A stretch of 45,402 bases of DNA from Elusimicrobia bacterium GWA2_69_24 (GTDB lineage Bacteria; Elusimicrobiota; Elusimicrobia; UBA1565). The position numbers were made by a program, and so were the translations under genes. The stretch is from positions 32,485-77,886 of the forward strand of contig MGTY01000045.1 in assembly GCA_001799695.1 (NCBI GenBank). The letters are read 5' to 3'. Under the pieces are notes generated by a model, which was not told the DNA's origin, did no database searches, and saw only the letters and a list, made by a program, of their open reading frames with translations. Of this stretch, positions 8,853-17,724 are shown in pieces; positions within the stretch are counted from its first letter, which is position 1; every line of letters begins with the position of its first letter.

Positions 8853-9849
8853 ACAGATCCTGCTCGCGCACGGGAGCGGAGGCCGTCTCTCCCACGACCT
8901 CGTGGGTTCGAGCATACTCAAGGCCCTGCCCGACCCGGTCTTGGAGAAGTTGACCGACAGCGCCGAGCTGGAGCTGGATAGTCGCCGCATCGCCTTCACC
9001 ACCGACAGCTACACGGTCCGCCCCCTTTTCTTTCCGGGCGGCGACATCGGAAGACTCGCGGTCTGCGGCACGGTCAACGACCTGGCCGCCATGGGGGCCA
9101 AGCCGCGCTTTCTCTCCCTGGCCCTCATCATCGAGGAAGGTCTCGAGCGCGCCGTGCTCGACCGCGTGGTGGGCTCGATCGCGGCCGCGGCGCGCGAAGC
9201 GGGCGTGCGCATCGTGACCGGGGACACCAAGGTCGTGGAAAAGGGCAAGGGCGACGGCCTCTTCATCAACACCGCGGGCATCGGCGAACTCGGCGACGGG
9301 CCCGGCTTCTCGCCGGAGCGGATCGCGGCCGGGGATAAGGTGCTCGTCAATGGGACCATCGGCGACCACGGAGCCGCGGTGATCTCGGAGAGGCAGGCCC
9401 TGGGCATCGGCGGGCTGGCCTCGGATTGCGCTCCGCTCTGGGGGCTGGTGAAGAGCGTACTGGACGCCGGCTGCAAGGTCAAGTTCATGCGCGACGCCAC
9501 CCGGGGCGGTCTGGCCACGGTGCTCAACGAGGCCGCGGCCGGGAGGTCCTTCGGCTTCACCGTGTCCGAGTCCGCCGTGCCCATGCGCGAGCCGGTGCGG
9601 GCTTTCTGCGAACTCCTGGGCTTCGACCCGCTCTACATGGCCAACGAGGGGAAGATGGTGCTGGTGGCGGCCCCGGAGGACGCGGAGCGCGCGCTCGCGG
9701 CCCTGCGCGCCCACCCGCTAGGCCGGGACGCGGCTGTGATCGGGGAAGCCGTGCCGGCCCCGGCCGGGAAGGTGTTCCTCGCCACCGCGGTGCGCGGACG
9801 CCGGATACTCGACATGCTGGTCGGGGACCAGTTCCCGAGGATATGCTGA
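8836..9849 (+). CDS. hypE: Hydrogenase maturation protein HypE
   Basis: HypE accepts the carbamoyl group from HypF on its C-terminal Cys and dehydrates it with ATP to a thiocyanate, the donor of CN to iron. The 337-residue protein belongs to the PurM-like ATPase fold: AHGSGGRLSHDLV near the N-terminus, TTDSYTVRPLFFPGGDIG, the GTVNDLAAMGA motif, GDTKVV, and RDATRGGLATVLNE. It ends in the diagnostic PRIC, so the acceptor Cys is the last residue. It overlaps hypD by 17 nt and is followed directly by the P-loop ATPase gene. Confidence 0.96.
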   Translation: MGEKAEQILLAHGSGGRLSHDLVGSSILKALPDPVLEKLTDSAELELDSRRIAFTTDSYTVRPLFFPGGDIGRLAVCGTVNDLAAMGAKPRFLSLALIIEEGLERAVLDRVVGSIAAAAREAGVRIVTGDTKVVEKGKGDGLFINTAGIGELGDGPGFSPERIAAGDKVLVNGTIGDHGAAVISERQALGIGGLASDCAPLWGLVKSVLDAGCKVKFMRDATRGGLATVLNEAAAGRSFGFTVSESAVPMREPVRAFCELLGFDPLYMANEGKMVLVAAPEDAERALAALRAHPLGRDAAVIGEAVPAPAGKVFLATAVRGRRILDMLVGDQFPRIC

Positions 9850-9851
9850 AG

Positions 9852-10580
9852 ATGGACCCCCGCCTCGACATCGTGGGCGAGCGCCTGGCCGGCATCGGCA
9901 AGATCATCCCGGTCTCCGGGGGCAAGGGCGGGGTGGGGAAAAGCGTGCTCTCCTCCTGCTTGGCCCTGAGCCTGGCCCGCGCGGGCCGCAAGGTCGGATT
10001 GCTCGACCTGGACCTCAGCAGTCCCTCCCAGCACACCATCCTGGGCGCCCGGGACCTGTTCCCCAAGGAGGACCGGGGCATCCTCCCGCCGGTGTTCCAC
10101 GGCATCCATTTCATGTCCCTTTCCTTCTTCACCGGGGACCGGCCCGCGCCCCTGCGCGGAACGGACATCTCCAACGCCATCATCGAGCTGTTGGCCATCA
10201 CGCGCTGGGGGGAACTCGACCGCCTGGTCGTGGACATGCCGCCGGGACTCAGCGACGCGGCCCTCGACGTCATCCGCCTCATGCCCAAGGCGGAATCATT
10301 GCTCGTCACCGTGCCCTCCAAGGTCTCCTTCGCCACGGTGGGCAAGGTCATCGGCATATTCCAGGAGCTGGGCGTACGGATGGCCGGCGTGGTGGAGAAC
10401 ATGGTCCTTTCCGAATCCGGCTTCGTCCGGGCGGAGTCCGCGCGGCTGGGCGTGCCGTATCTGGGCGCCATCCCCTACGACCGGGGGCTGGAGGAGGCGG
10501 TCGGGGACCCGGCGCGCCTGGAGCGCACCGGGGTCCTAAGTGCGCTGGAAAAAGTAATCGCGGAGGCGGGCGGCCTATGA
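9852..10580 (+). CDS. Mrp/MinD-family P-loop ATPase, candidate HypB-type nickel insertion ATPase
   Basis: The 242-residue protein has a deviant Walker A (SGGKGGVGKS, residues about 22-31), a LDLDLSSPSQ segment after the first strand-helix pair, and VVDMPPGLSDAALD, typical of Mrp/NBP35/MinD ATPases. It lacks an N-terminal Fe-S domain. It sits in the place where hypB/hypA would be expected, and neither classical gene is in this window. In Thermococcales the HypB role is filled by a Mrp/MinD-type ATPase, so a nickel-insertion role is plausible here; an Fe-S carrier role is the alternative. I prefer ATG 9852 to ATG 9843 because GAGG at 9837-9840 is 11 nt from the former but only 2 nt from the latter. 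The gene overlaps ftcD as ATGA. Confidence 0.82.
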   Translation: MDPRLDIVGERLAGIGKIIPVSGGKGGVGKSVLSSCLALSLARAGRKVGLLDLDLSSPSQHTILGARDLFPKEDRGILPPVFHGIHFMSLSFFTGDRPAPLRGTDISNAIIELLAITRWGELDRLVVDMPPGLSDAALDVIRLMPKAESLLVTVPSKVSFATVGKVIGIFQELGVRMAGVVENMVLSESGFVRAESARLGVPYLGAIPYDRGLEEAVGDPARLERTGVLSALEKVIAEAGGL

Positions 10581-12247
10581 AGATCGTGGAATGCGTGCCG
10601 AATTTCAGCGAAGGCCGGGACCGCCGGGTCATCGACGCGATCGCGGACGCGGTGCGCTCCGTCTCAGGGGTGCAGCTCCTGGACGTGGACGCGGGCGCCG
10701 CCACCAACCGCACGGTCTACACCTTGGCCGGCGAGCCGGAGGCCGTGCTCGAGGCGGCCTTTCAGGCCATCCGCAAGGGCGTTGAGCTCATCGACATGCG
10801 CGCCCACAAAGGCGAGCACGCCCGCCAGGGCGCCTGCGACGTCTGCCCGTTCGTGCCCATCTCCGGGATGACCCTGGAGGAGTGCGCCGAGCTCGCGCGC
10901 CGTCTCGGACGCCGCGTGGGGGAGGAACTGCGGCTCCCGGTCTATCTCTACGCCGAGGCCGCCGCCCGCCCGGAGCGCCGGCGTCTGCCCGACATCCGCG
11001 CCGGCGAGTACGAGGCGCTTGAGGCCAAGCTCAAGCAGCCCGAGTGGGCCCCGGATTTCGGCCCGGCGCGTTTCGACGCGAAAGCCGGGGCCCTGGTAGT
11101 CGGGGCGCGGGCCTTCCTCATCGCCTACAATGTCAATCTGAATACTTCCAGCGTGGCCCTGGCCAAGCACATCGCTTTCGAGATCCGGGAGACCGGCAAG
11201 CCTCGCAAGGACGCCGCCGGCAAGGCGGTCGTCGGAGCCGACGGCAAGCCCGAGCGCATCCCCGGCCTGTTCAAGTCGGTCCAGGCCACGGGCTGGTTCA
11301 TCCCCGAGTACGACCGCGCCCAGGTGACCATCAACATACTCGACATCGACGCCTCGCCGCTGCACAAGGTCTACGACGCCTGCTGCGACCTGGCCTCCCG
11401 GCTGGGCTGCCGCGTCACGGGCAGCGAGGTGGTGGGCCTGGTCCCCGAGCGCGTGCTCCTGGAGGCGGGGCGGTATTTTCTGAACAAACAGGGGGCGACC
11501 ACCGGCGTCTCGGACCGCGAGGTCCTGCACGCCGCGGCCCTCAGCCTGGGACTCTCCGACGTGTCCCCCTTCGACCCGGCCAAGAAGATCATCGAGGAGC
11601 GCTTCCGCCGGCCCGAGCCCCTCGCGGCCATGAGCGTGAAGGCTTTCGCGGCCGAGCTGGCCTCCCACTCTCCCGCCCCGGGCGGCGGGTCCGTGGCCGC
11701 CCTGGCCGGGGCCCTGGGCGCGGGACTCGCCTCCATGGTGGCCGCCCTCACCCACGAGAAGAAGGGTTTCGCGGACCGCCGCGCGGAGATGGAGGAAGTG
11801 GGCGTGAAGGCCCAGGAGCTCATGGCCCAGCAGCTCAAGGCCGTGGACGAGGACACCGCGGCCTTCAAGCGGGTGCTGGCCTGCTTCGGCATGCCCAAGG
11901 CCAGCCCGGAGCAGCAGGCCGCGCGCCAGGCGGCCCTGGAGGCGGCGAACCAGGCCGCCACGCTGGAACCCTTGGGGACGCTGGAGCGGACACTGCCAAC
12001 CCTCGACTGCGCCCTGGCCGCGGGGGAGCGGGGGAACCCCAACTCCCTGTCGGACGCCGGGGTGGCCGGGCTCATGGCCCGGGCCGCGGCCCTGGGGGCC
12101 TACTACAACGTGCTCATCAACCTGCCGGGAATATCCGACGAGGCCTGGCGCCGCGACGTCCGTCTCAAGGCCGACCGCTTCCTGGCCGAAGCCCAGGCCA
12201 AGGCCGACCGCCTGGAAAAGCTCCTCCTCTCCAAGCTCTCCTGCTAG
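10577..12247 (+). CDS. ftcD: Bifunctional glutamate formiminotransferase / formiminotetrahydrofolate cyclodeaminase
   Basis: The 556-residue protein fuses a formiminotransferase (residues about 1-325; starts KIVECVPNFSEGRD, with HKGEHARQGACDVCPF and NVNLNT) to a cyclodeaminase (about 350-556; SHSPAPGGGSVAALAGALGA). Together they move the formimino group of formiminoglutamate to tetrahydrofolate and release ammonia, giving 5,10-methenyl-THF. The usual setting is histidine degradation, but no hut genes are seen; instead the start overlaps the preceding ATPase gene as ATGA at the end of the hyp operon. A one-carbon supply for hydrogenase ligand synthesis is possible but inferred. The TAG stop lies inside the CTAG end of a repeat element. 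Confidence 0.93.
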   Translation: MKIVECVPNFSEGRDRRVIDAIADAVRSVSGVQLLDVDAGAATNRTVYTLAGEPEAVLEAAFQAIRKGVELIDMRAHKGEHARQGACDVCPFVPISGMTLEECAELARRLGRRVGEELRLPVYLYAEAAARPERRRLPDIRAGEYEALEAKLKQPEWAPDFGPARFDAKAGALVVGARAFLIAYNVNLNTSSVALAKHIAFEIRETGKPRKDAAGKAVVGADGKPERIPGLFKSVQATGWFIPEYDRAQVTINILDIDASPLHKVYDACCDLASRLGCRVTGSEVVGLVPERVLLEAGRYFLNKQGATTGVSDREVLHAAALSLGLSDVSPFDPAKKIIEERFRRPEPLAAMSVKAFAAELASHSPAPGGGSVAALAGALGAGLASMVAALTHEKKGFADRRAEMEEVGVKAQELMAQQLKAVDEDTAAFKRVLACFGMPKASPEQQAARQAALEAANQAATLEPLGTLERTLPTLDCALAAGERGNPNSLSDAGVAGLMARAAALGAYYNVLINLPGISDEAWRRDVRLKADRFLAEAQAKADRLEKLLLSKLSC

Positions 12248-12378
12248 TGTAGTGCGTTGCAAGGCCCTTTGCTTTCGTCGTCCGGCGCGAGAGGTTGTGT
12301 CATGATGCCCGTTCGTGAGTCGTCACCCCGGCGGAAGCCGGGGTCCAGCCCATCCGTCACCCCGGGACACTACGCTAG
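12244..12378 (+). repeat. CTAG-bounded REP-like element between ftcD and the hybrid kinase
   Basis: The element starts CTAGTGTAGTG (12244-12254) and ends CACTACGCTAG (12368-12378), an inverted repeat with one mismatch. Inside is a palindromic core at 12321-12348 of the ACCCCGGCG...CGCCGGGGT type, with a second partial copy after it. The left CTAG gives ftcD its stop codon and the right CTAG gives the minus-strand kinase its stop codon. Confidence 0.75.
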
Positions 12379-15300
12379 GGCCGAGCCTGGTCCGGGGAGG
12401 CGTCGAGCACCGTGCGCACCTTCAGGGCCAGGGCCTGGGCGGTGAAGGGCTTGTAGAGGAAGGCCAGGCCCGGGTCGAGCACGCCATGGTGGACGATGGC
12501 GTTGTCGGTGTAGCCCGACATATAGAGCGTGCGCATCTCAGGGCAGAGCTTGGCCGCGGCCTTGGCCAATTCCCGGCCGTTCATCCCGGGCATCACCACG
12601 TCGGTGATGAGCAGGTCCACGCCGGGTCCGTGCTCCTCCAGCAGTTTGAGCGCCGTCCGGCCGTCCGCCGCGGCCAGGACCTTGTAGCCGCAGCGCGTGA
12701 GGACCTTCAGGCCCAGCCGCCGCACCGTTTCCTCATCCTCTACCAGCAGCACGGTCTCGCTGCCTACGGACTTCGTAGCTACAGCGCCGAGTGCCGTCTC
12801 CGGGGCGCCGGCGTTGAGCTGGGGCAGGTAGATGGAGAAGCAGGAGCCTTGGCCGGGGGCGCTTGCGACCACTATCTCTCCGCCGCTCTGCCGGACGATG
12901 CCGTACACCGTGGAGAGTCCCAGTCCCGTGCCCTTGCCCCGTTCCTTGGTCGTGAAGAAGGGCTCGAAGAGATGGGTCTTCACCTCCTCATCCATCCCCG
13001 TTCCCGTGTCCGTGACGCGCAGGCGTACCAGGGGTCCGGACGGGAGCCAGGGACGTTCGCGATGCCAATCCTCCGATAATTCCTCGACCGCGGTCTCCAC
13101 GGTCAGCACCCCGCCGTCCGGCATGGCGTCCCGGGCGTTGACCGCCAGGTTCATTAGGATCTGGTCGATCTGTCCGGCGTCGACCTTGACCAGGCAGGGG
13201 CGGGGGGCCAGTTGGGGATCGATCCTGATGTCCTCTCCGATGAGGCGCTTGAGCATCTTGAGCGTCCCGCCCACCGCGGCGTTGAGGTCCAGGGCCACGG
13301 GATTGAGTATCTGCTTGCGGCTGAAAGCCAGGAGTTGGCGAGTGAGCGCGGCCGCCCGTTCGCCGGCGGCCAGGATCTCTTTGACGTCGTCGCGCTTGGG
13401 GTCTCCGGGGGGCAGGCCTTCCATGACGAACTGCGCGTACCCGTTGATCGCGGTGAGCAGGTTGTTGAAGTCGTGGGCCACGCCTCCGGCCAGACGGCCT
13501 ACGGACTCCATCTTCTGGGCCTGGAAGAGCTTGCTCTCGAGAGACTTCTCGGAGGTGATATCCACCTTGACGGCCAGATAGCCGATGCGTTCCCCGGAAT
13601 TGTCCCGCAACGATGAGATGGCGGCCCGTTCCCAATACAGGGAGCCGTCCTTCTTCTTGTTATGGAATTCGACCCGCCACTCTCCTCCCGACGCGATGGC
13701 TTCCCAGAGCTTGCGGTACTCCTCGGCCGGGGTCTCGCCCGACTTGAGGAGCCGGGGATTGCGGCCCAGCACCTCGGCGGGAGCATAGCCCGTCACTTCG
13801 CAGAAACGCGGGTTGACGTACTCGATGTCTCCCTTGAGGTCGGTCATGACCACGAGCACCGGGCTCTGCTCCAGCGCGCAGGAGAGCCGGCTGATCTTCA
13901 GTTCGGCCAGTTTGCGCTCGGTGATGTCCTGATTGGTGCCGTACGCCTCCATCGGCTGGCCCGCCGCGTCGCGCCGGAAGTGCGTCAGCAGGTGCAGCCA
14001 CTTGAGCCGGCCTTTCACGAGGATGCGGAACTCCCATTCCTTGGGGCCCTCGCCGCGCAGGGCCGCGGACCATTGTTCCGCCACCCGCGGCTGGTCATCG
14101 GGGTGCACGCGTTCGAGTACGACCTGCATCGTCAAAGGCGTGCCCGGGGGCTGCCCGTATATCCGCAGGAGTTCGTCCGAGCCGTTCCACTCCTGTCGAC
14201 CGTCCCGGAACGAGACCCGCCAGTTCCCGATGTTCGCTTGGGCCTGGGCTTCCGCCAGCGCCGCTTCGCGGCGCTGGAGCTCCGCCTGGGCCAGGCGGTG
14301 CGCGACGGCCACGGCCAGGTGGTCGGCGATGGTCTCCAGCATGGCGATGGACTGAGCCGTGAAGCGGCCCTTGCGTTTGTCGTTGAACTGCAGCAGCCCA
14401 TGGACGGCGCCCCCGGCGCGCAGGGCCACCAGGGCCACCGACTCGTAACCCTGGCCGTTGCAGCGGTTGCGGGTCGGTCCCTGGCGGTCGGCTTCCGTAG
14501 TGCCCGCCAGGAGCTCGGTCGTGCAATTGGTCCAGAAGCTGCCTTTGGAGCTGAAGAAGGGCTTGGCGGGGTCGAACCGTCCGCACAGGACGTTGCCGCA
14601 CATGCACTCCAGGGCCGGGTTCCCGGCCGGGTCCCGGCCGCAGAGGCTGTTCTCGAGCGCCACGAACTCAGGAGGAAACCCCTGGGTCTCGAAATAGGGG
14701 AAATCCTCTTGCTGGCGCAGGCGCACTCCCACGGCCTCGCAGCCGGACCAGTCGCGGAGCCGGAGGGTCACTGCGCGCATGAGTTCGTGCTCGTCCGCGC
14801 AGGTATTGACCAAGCGCAGTATCTCCAGGGTGAGGGACCGGTCTTTCTCCGAGCGCTTGTGTTCGCTGAGGTCGCGGACGATGACCAAGGCTCCGTCCTC
14901 GTCTCCATGGCGGAAGGGGACCGCCGAGACCTCGACGTCGACGGCCGATCCGTCCAGGCGCAGATATTTCTGCTCCATGAAGGGCGCGGTCGGGCCGCCG
15001 GCCATGACGCCTCCGGCGCGTTGCCGGATGACCGCGTGGAAATCGGGATGGAAGCGCTCGTACATGTCTTGGTCGAGCAGCTCTCCCGCCGTCGGGGCGC
15101 CGAAGAGCGCCAAGGCGGCCGGGTTGACATACCGGAACCTGCCGCGGGTCTGGATGAAGATCGCCTCGGGGGCGAGCTCGGCCAGGAGCCGGAAGCGCGC
15201 CTCGCTATCACGCAGGGACTTCTCCGCGTCCTTGCGCCGAGTGATGACGTCGAACACCGCGACGAAATGCTCGGGCTTGGGGCGGTAGACCGAGATGTCG

Positions 15301-16997
15301 AACCACATCGTCAGGGCCGGGACGTAGGTCTCGAACCGCTCGGGGGCGCCGCCGCGGGCCACCCGGCCGTAGCGTTCGAAAAGCTCCGGGCTCGACTCGC
15401 GGAGCCCCGGGATGAGCTCGGAGACCTTCTTGCCGGCTGCGCTCTTGAGGCCGGTCAGCTTCTCGAAAGCCGCGTTCACTTCGAGATAGAGGAAATCAGC
15501 TGGCCGGTCTCCCTCGTAGAGCATGCGGCAGAAAGCGAAGCCGTTGACCATGTTCGCGAAGAGCGCGCGATAACTCTCCGCGACCTCCGCGAGAGACTTC
15601 TGCGCCGCCCGTTCCGCGAATTGGTCCCGGAAGACCAGGACCACGCCGGCGACCGCGCCGTCCTCGGCGCGGACGGGCGCGCCGCTGTCCGCGATGGGGC
15701 GCTCCGAGCCGTCCTTGGCCAGGAGCAGGGTGTGGTTGGCCAGACCCACCACCAGTCCCTCGCGCAGGACGCGCTCGACCGGACTTGCGACCGGCGCCCG
15801 CGTCTCCTCGTTGATGATCCGGAAGACCTCGGCCAGGGGCCGCCTCTGCGCCTCGGCCTCTTGCCAACCCGTGAGCTGCTCGGCCACGGGGTTCATGCGG
15901 GTGACCCGGCCTTCGCGGTCCGTGGCGATGACCCCGTCCCCGATGCCGTAGAGGGTGGCCCGCAGTTCCGCCTGGGACTCCTCGCGTTCCCGCCGCGCCT
16001 CTCCCAGGTCCTGCTGTAGGCGCCAGGTCCTCAGCCGATTGAGGAATGCTATGAGCACCCCCACCAGCAGCATGGCCAGGCCGGAAAGGACGACGGCCAC
16101 GCCGCCGCGATAGCGGGCTTCGGTGAGCAGTTCGTCCGCGTCCATCTTGGCGACCATGAACCAGGGGGTGCCGGGGATGGGGCGCAGGTCCGCCAGCACC
16201 TGGACGCCGCGGTAGTCGCGGCCGTCGAAAAGGCCGGTCTTGCCGAGCACGGCCTGGGCCGCGGGGAGCTCGGTGTTCGTCATCGGCTGGCGCCGCGTCA
16301 GGGGCTCGTCCGGGAAATGCCTGAGGCGGTTCAGGAATACGATTTCGCCGCCCTCCCGCCGCACGAGCAGGGTCTCGGCGCTGGGGCTGGGCAAGGGCCA
16401 GGACTGGATGAGGGGATAGATGGTCCGCTCGGGGTCCGTGCGCAGGATGAGCGCGGCGAGCGGGCGGCCTCCCGGGCCCAGGACCGGAGCGGCGACGTCG
16501 AGGTGGATCGTGCCGCAGTCGGGGCACTTGAAGAAGTCCCCCAGGACGGCGCGCCGCTCGGCCAGGGCCCGGGAGACGAGCGGCTGGACGCCGGCGTCCA
16601 GCCGGCGCACGCGCTCGTCGAGGGAGAGCTTCAGCCGGCCGTCCGGGGAAGCGACGAGGATGTTCTGGTAGCCCTCTTCATTGCGGATGAGGCGGAGCCG
16701 ATCCCGGACGTGCGATCCTTCGGCGGAGGAATGGGGGGGGAGCAGCCAGCGCGCGATGCCTTGACGCACCAGTCCGTTGGCGTGGATGCGGGCGTCGATC
16801 AGGCGCTCCTGACGCCAGGAGCTGAGTTGTCCGCTCTTCAATTCAGCGATGGCGCGCAGCTGTTCGTGGCTGGTCTGGCGGATATCGCGGGCCTGTTGCC
16901 GATAATACCAGTAGCTGCTGCCTGCGATGAGCACTATGCTCGCGGCGGCCATGGCCGCCAGGGTCCTGGATAGACCGAGGTAGCCGGCTCGATTCAT
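12375..16997 (-). CDS. Large membrane hybrid histidine kinase (CACHE-like, 5 PAS, GAF, HisKA, HATPase, REC)
   Basis: The 1540-residue protein has a membrane helix at about 8-28, a periplasmic sensor region of CACHE type (about 32-285), a second helix (GLAMLLVGVLIAFL), several PAS domains, a GAF domain, HisKA (His in [17 protein letters not shown]), HATPase ([28 protein letters not shown]) and a receiver (LLITDVVMPGMNG). The GAF region is Cys-rich (SLCGRD, CMCGNVLCG, TNCTTEL, NRCNGQG), suggesting redox or metal sensing. I start at ATG 16997, which has AAGGGGGA upstream and precedes the first membrane helix. An upstream extension would only translate repeat DNA. It sits between the hyp and hyd operons, so a regulatory link to the hydrogenase is plausible. 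Confidence 0.92.
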   Translation of the reverse strand: MNRAGYLGLSRTLAAMAAASIVLIAGSSYWYYRQQARDIRQTSHEQLRAIAELKSGQLSSWRQERLIDARIHANGLVRQGIARWLLPPHSSAEGSHVRDRLRLIRNEEGYQNILVASPDGRLKLSLDERVRRLDAGVQPLVSRALAERRAVLGDFFKCPDCGTIHLDVAAPVLGPGGRPLAALILRTDPERTIYPLIQSWPLPSPSAETLLVRREGGEIVFLNRLRHFPDEPLTRRQPMTNTELPAAQAVLGKTGLFDGRDYRGVQVLADLRPIPGTPWFMVAKMDADELLTEARYRGGVAVVLSGLAMLLVGVLIAFLNRLRTWRLQQDLGEARREREESQAELRATLYGIGDGVIATDREGRVTRMNPVAEQLTGWQEAEAQRRPLAEVFRIINEETRAPVASPVERVLREGLVVGLANHTLLLAKDGSERPIADSGAPVRAEDGAVAGVVLVFRDQFAERAAQKSLAEVAESYRALFANMVNGFAFCRMLYEGDRPADFLYLEVNAAFEKLTGLKSAAGKKVSELIPGLRESSPELFERYGRVARGGAPERFETYVPALTMWFDISVYRPKPEHFVAVFDVITRRKDAEKSLRDSEARFRLLAELAPEAIFIQTRGRFRYVNPAALALFGAPTAGELLDQDMYERFHPDFHAVIRQRAGGVMAGGPTAPFMEQKYLRLDGSAVDVEVSAVPFRHGDEDGALVIVRDLSEHKRSEKDRSLTLEILRLVNTCADEHELMRAVTLRLRDWSGCEAVGVRLRQQEDFPYFETQGFPPEFVALENSLCGRDPAGNPALECMCGNVLCGRFDPAKPFFSSKGSFWTNCTTELLAGTTEADRQGPTRNRCNGQGYESVALVALRAGGAVHGLLQFNDKRKGRFTAQSIAMLETIADHLAVAVAHRLAQAELQRREAALAEAQAQANIGNWRVSFRDGRQEWNGSDELLRIYGQPPGTPLTMQVVLERVHPDDQPRVAEQWSAALRGEGPKEWEFRILVKGRLKWLHLLTHFRRDAAGQPMEAYGTNQDITERKLAELKISRLSCALEQSPVLVVMTDLKGDIEYVNPRFCEVTGYAPAEVLGRNPRLLKSGETPAEEYRKLWEAIASGGEWRVEFHNKKKDGSLYWERAAISSLRDNSGERIGYLAVKVDITSEKSLESKLFQAQKMESVGRLAGGVAHDFNNLLTAINGYAQFVMEGLPPGDPKRDDVKEILAAGERAAALTRQLLAFSRKQILNPVALDLNAAVGGTLKMLKRLIGEDIRIDPQLAPRPCLVKVDAGQIDQILMNLAVNARDAMPDGGVLTVETAVEELSEDWHRERPWLPSGPLVRLRVTDTGTGMDEEVKTHLFEPFFTTKERGKGTGLGLSTVYGIVRQSGGEIVVASAPGQGSCFSIYLPQLNAGAPETALGAVATKSVGSETVLLVEDEETVRRLGLKVLTRCGYKVLAAADGRTALKLLEEHGPGVDLLITDVVMPGMNGRELAKAAAKLCPEMRTLYMSGYTDNAIVHHGVLDPGLAFLYKPFTAQALALKVRTVLDASPDQARP

Positions 16998-17064
16998 GAC
17001 AGATTCCCCCTTGGGATACCGCGGGGCCCATGATAGCACTTCGCGTCGGCGGGGCGGCCGGTTT

Positions 17065-17241
17065 CTAGTGTAGTGGGTCATAAGTCCGATTACATTCGTC
17101 ACCCCGGCGAAAGCCGAGGTCCAGGCGCCAGACGTCACCCCGGCGAAAGCCGGGGTCCAGGCGCCAGACGTCACCCCGGCGAAAGCCGGGGTCCAGGAAC
17201 GGCTGTTGTGGACCCCGGGTCAAGCCCGGGGTGACGACGCT
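17065..17241 (+). repeat. REP-like repeat cluster with 36-bp tandem units
   Basis: A CTAGTGTAGTG end lies at 17065-17075, followed by GGTCATAAG. Three direct copies of the CCCCGGCGAAAGCCG-type palindrome start at 17097, 17133 and 17169, an exact 36-bp period with the same 8-nt separator, and an inverted copy lies at about 17209-17235. The matching right-hand CTAG end is not intact. This fills the 244-nt gap between the hybrid kinase start and the hydrogenase protease stop. Confidence 0.75.
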
Positions 17242-17724
17242 CTAACGGGAGATGCCGACGCTCCGGGGCGGGGACGCCCCGATGCGCGCCACGGCTTCGG
17301 CCACGTAGCCGGCGAAGCGCTCGGCCAGGACGGGCGAGAGGCCGAAGCCCGGGCGGACCGTCTCCGGCTCGATGCCCATCAAAGTGATGGGCGGGATGTG
17401 ATGCCCGGTGGCCCGGGCCAGCTCCAAAACCTTCAAGATGTCGTCCTCGTGCGTGCTGATGCCGCCCAGCGGCTTGCGGCTGACGACCTGCTCCGGGGCG
17501 AAGAACAGGTAGGACCCGGGAGCGAGCCCCATCTTGGCCGTGTCGACGAGCAGGATATGCTCCGTGGTCTTGTCCAGATAGGGCATGAGGGCGAGGGCCC
17601 CCGCGGAGAGGTCCACGGCGGAAAATCCCCGCTCCAGGCCCTTCTCCGCGACGTGCTCCACGATGCGCAGGCCGATGCTGTCGTCGAACGCCGCGTACGT
17701 CCCGGCGCCTATGAGGTAGCGCAT
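17242..17724 (-). CDS. NiFe-hydrogenase maturation protease (HycI/HyaD family)
   Basis: This 160-residue protein resembles the peptidase family M52 that clips the C-terminal tail of the hydrogenase large subunit after nickel insertion. It begins RYLIGAGTYAAFDDSIGLRIVEHV, the GxGN-DDG-type start with an Asp that helps bind Ni, and also has a conserved Asp in LLVDTAKMG, the ISTHEDD segment and LMGIEPE. The start at ATG 17724 overlaps the hydA end by 16 nt; the earlier in-frame Met would add residues that do not fit the family. It is the last gene of the hyd operon and its likely substrate is the 11-residue tail of HydA. Confidence 0.9.
   Translation of the reverse strand: MRYLIGAGTYAAFDDSIGLRIVEHVAEKGLERGFSAVDLSAGALALMPYLDKTTEHILLVDTAKMGLAPGSYLFFAPEQVVSRKPLGGISTHEDDILKVLELARATGHHIPPITLMGIEPETVRPGFGLSPVLAERFAGYVAEAVARIGASPPRSVGISR

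Noticed and set aside
13662..16019. Plus-strand open frame of 785 codons opposite the large hybrid kinase
   Set aside because: Antisense to PAS, GAF and kinase domains; no protein family likeness.
16998..17174. N-terminal extension of the large hybrid kinase to 17174
   Set aside because: The added residues are translated repeat DNA (SGAWTPAFAGVT type); ATG 16997 has a ribosome site and precedes the membrane helix.
17097..17196. Possible CRISPR array (36-bp period)
   Set aside because: The separators are only 8 nt and identical, and the core is a REP palindrome found singly elsewhere; no cas genes are present.
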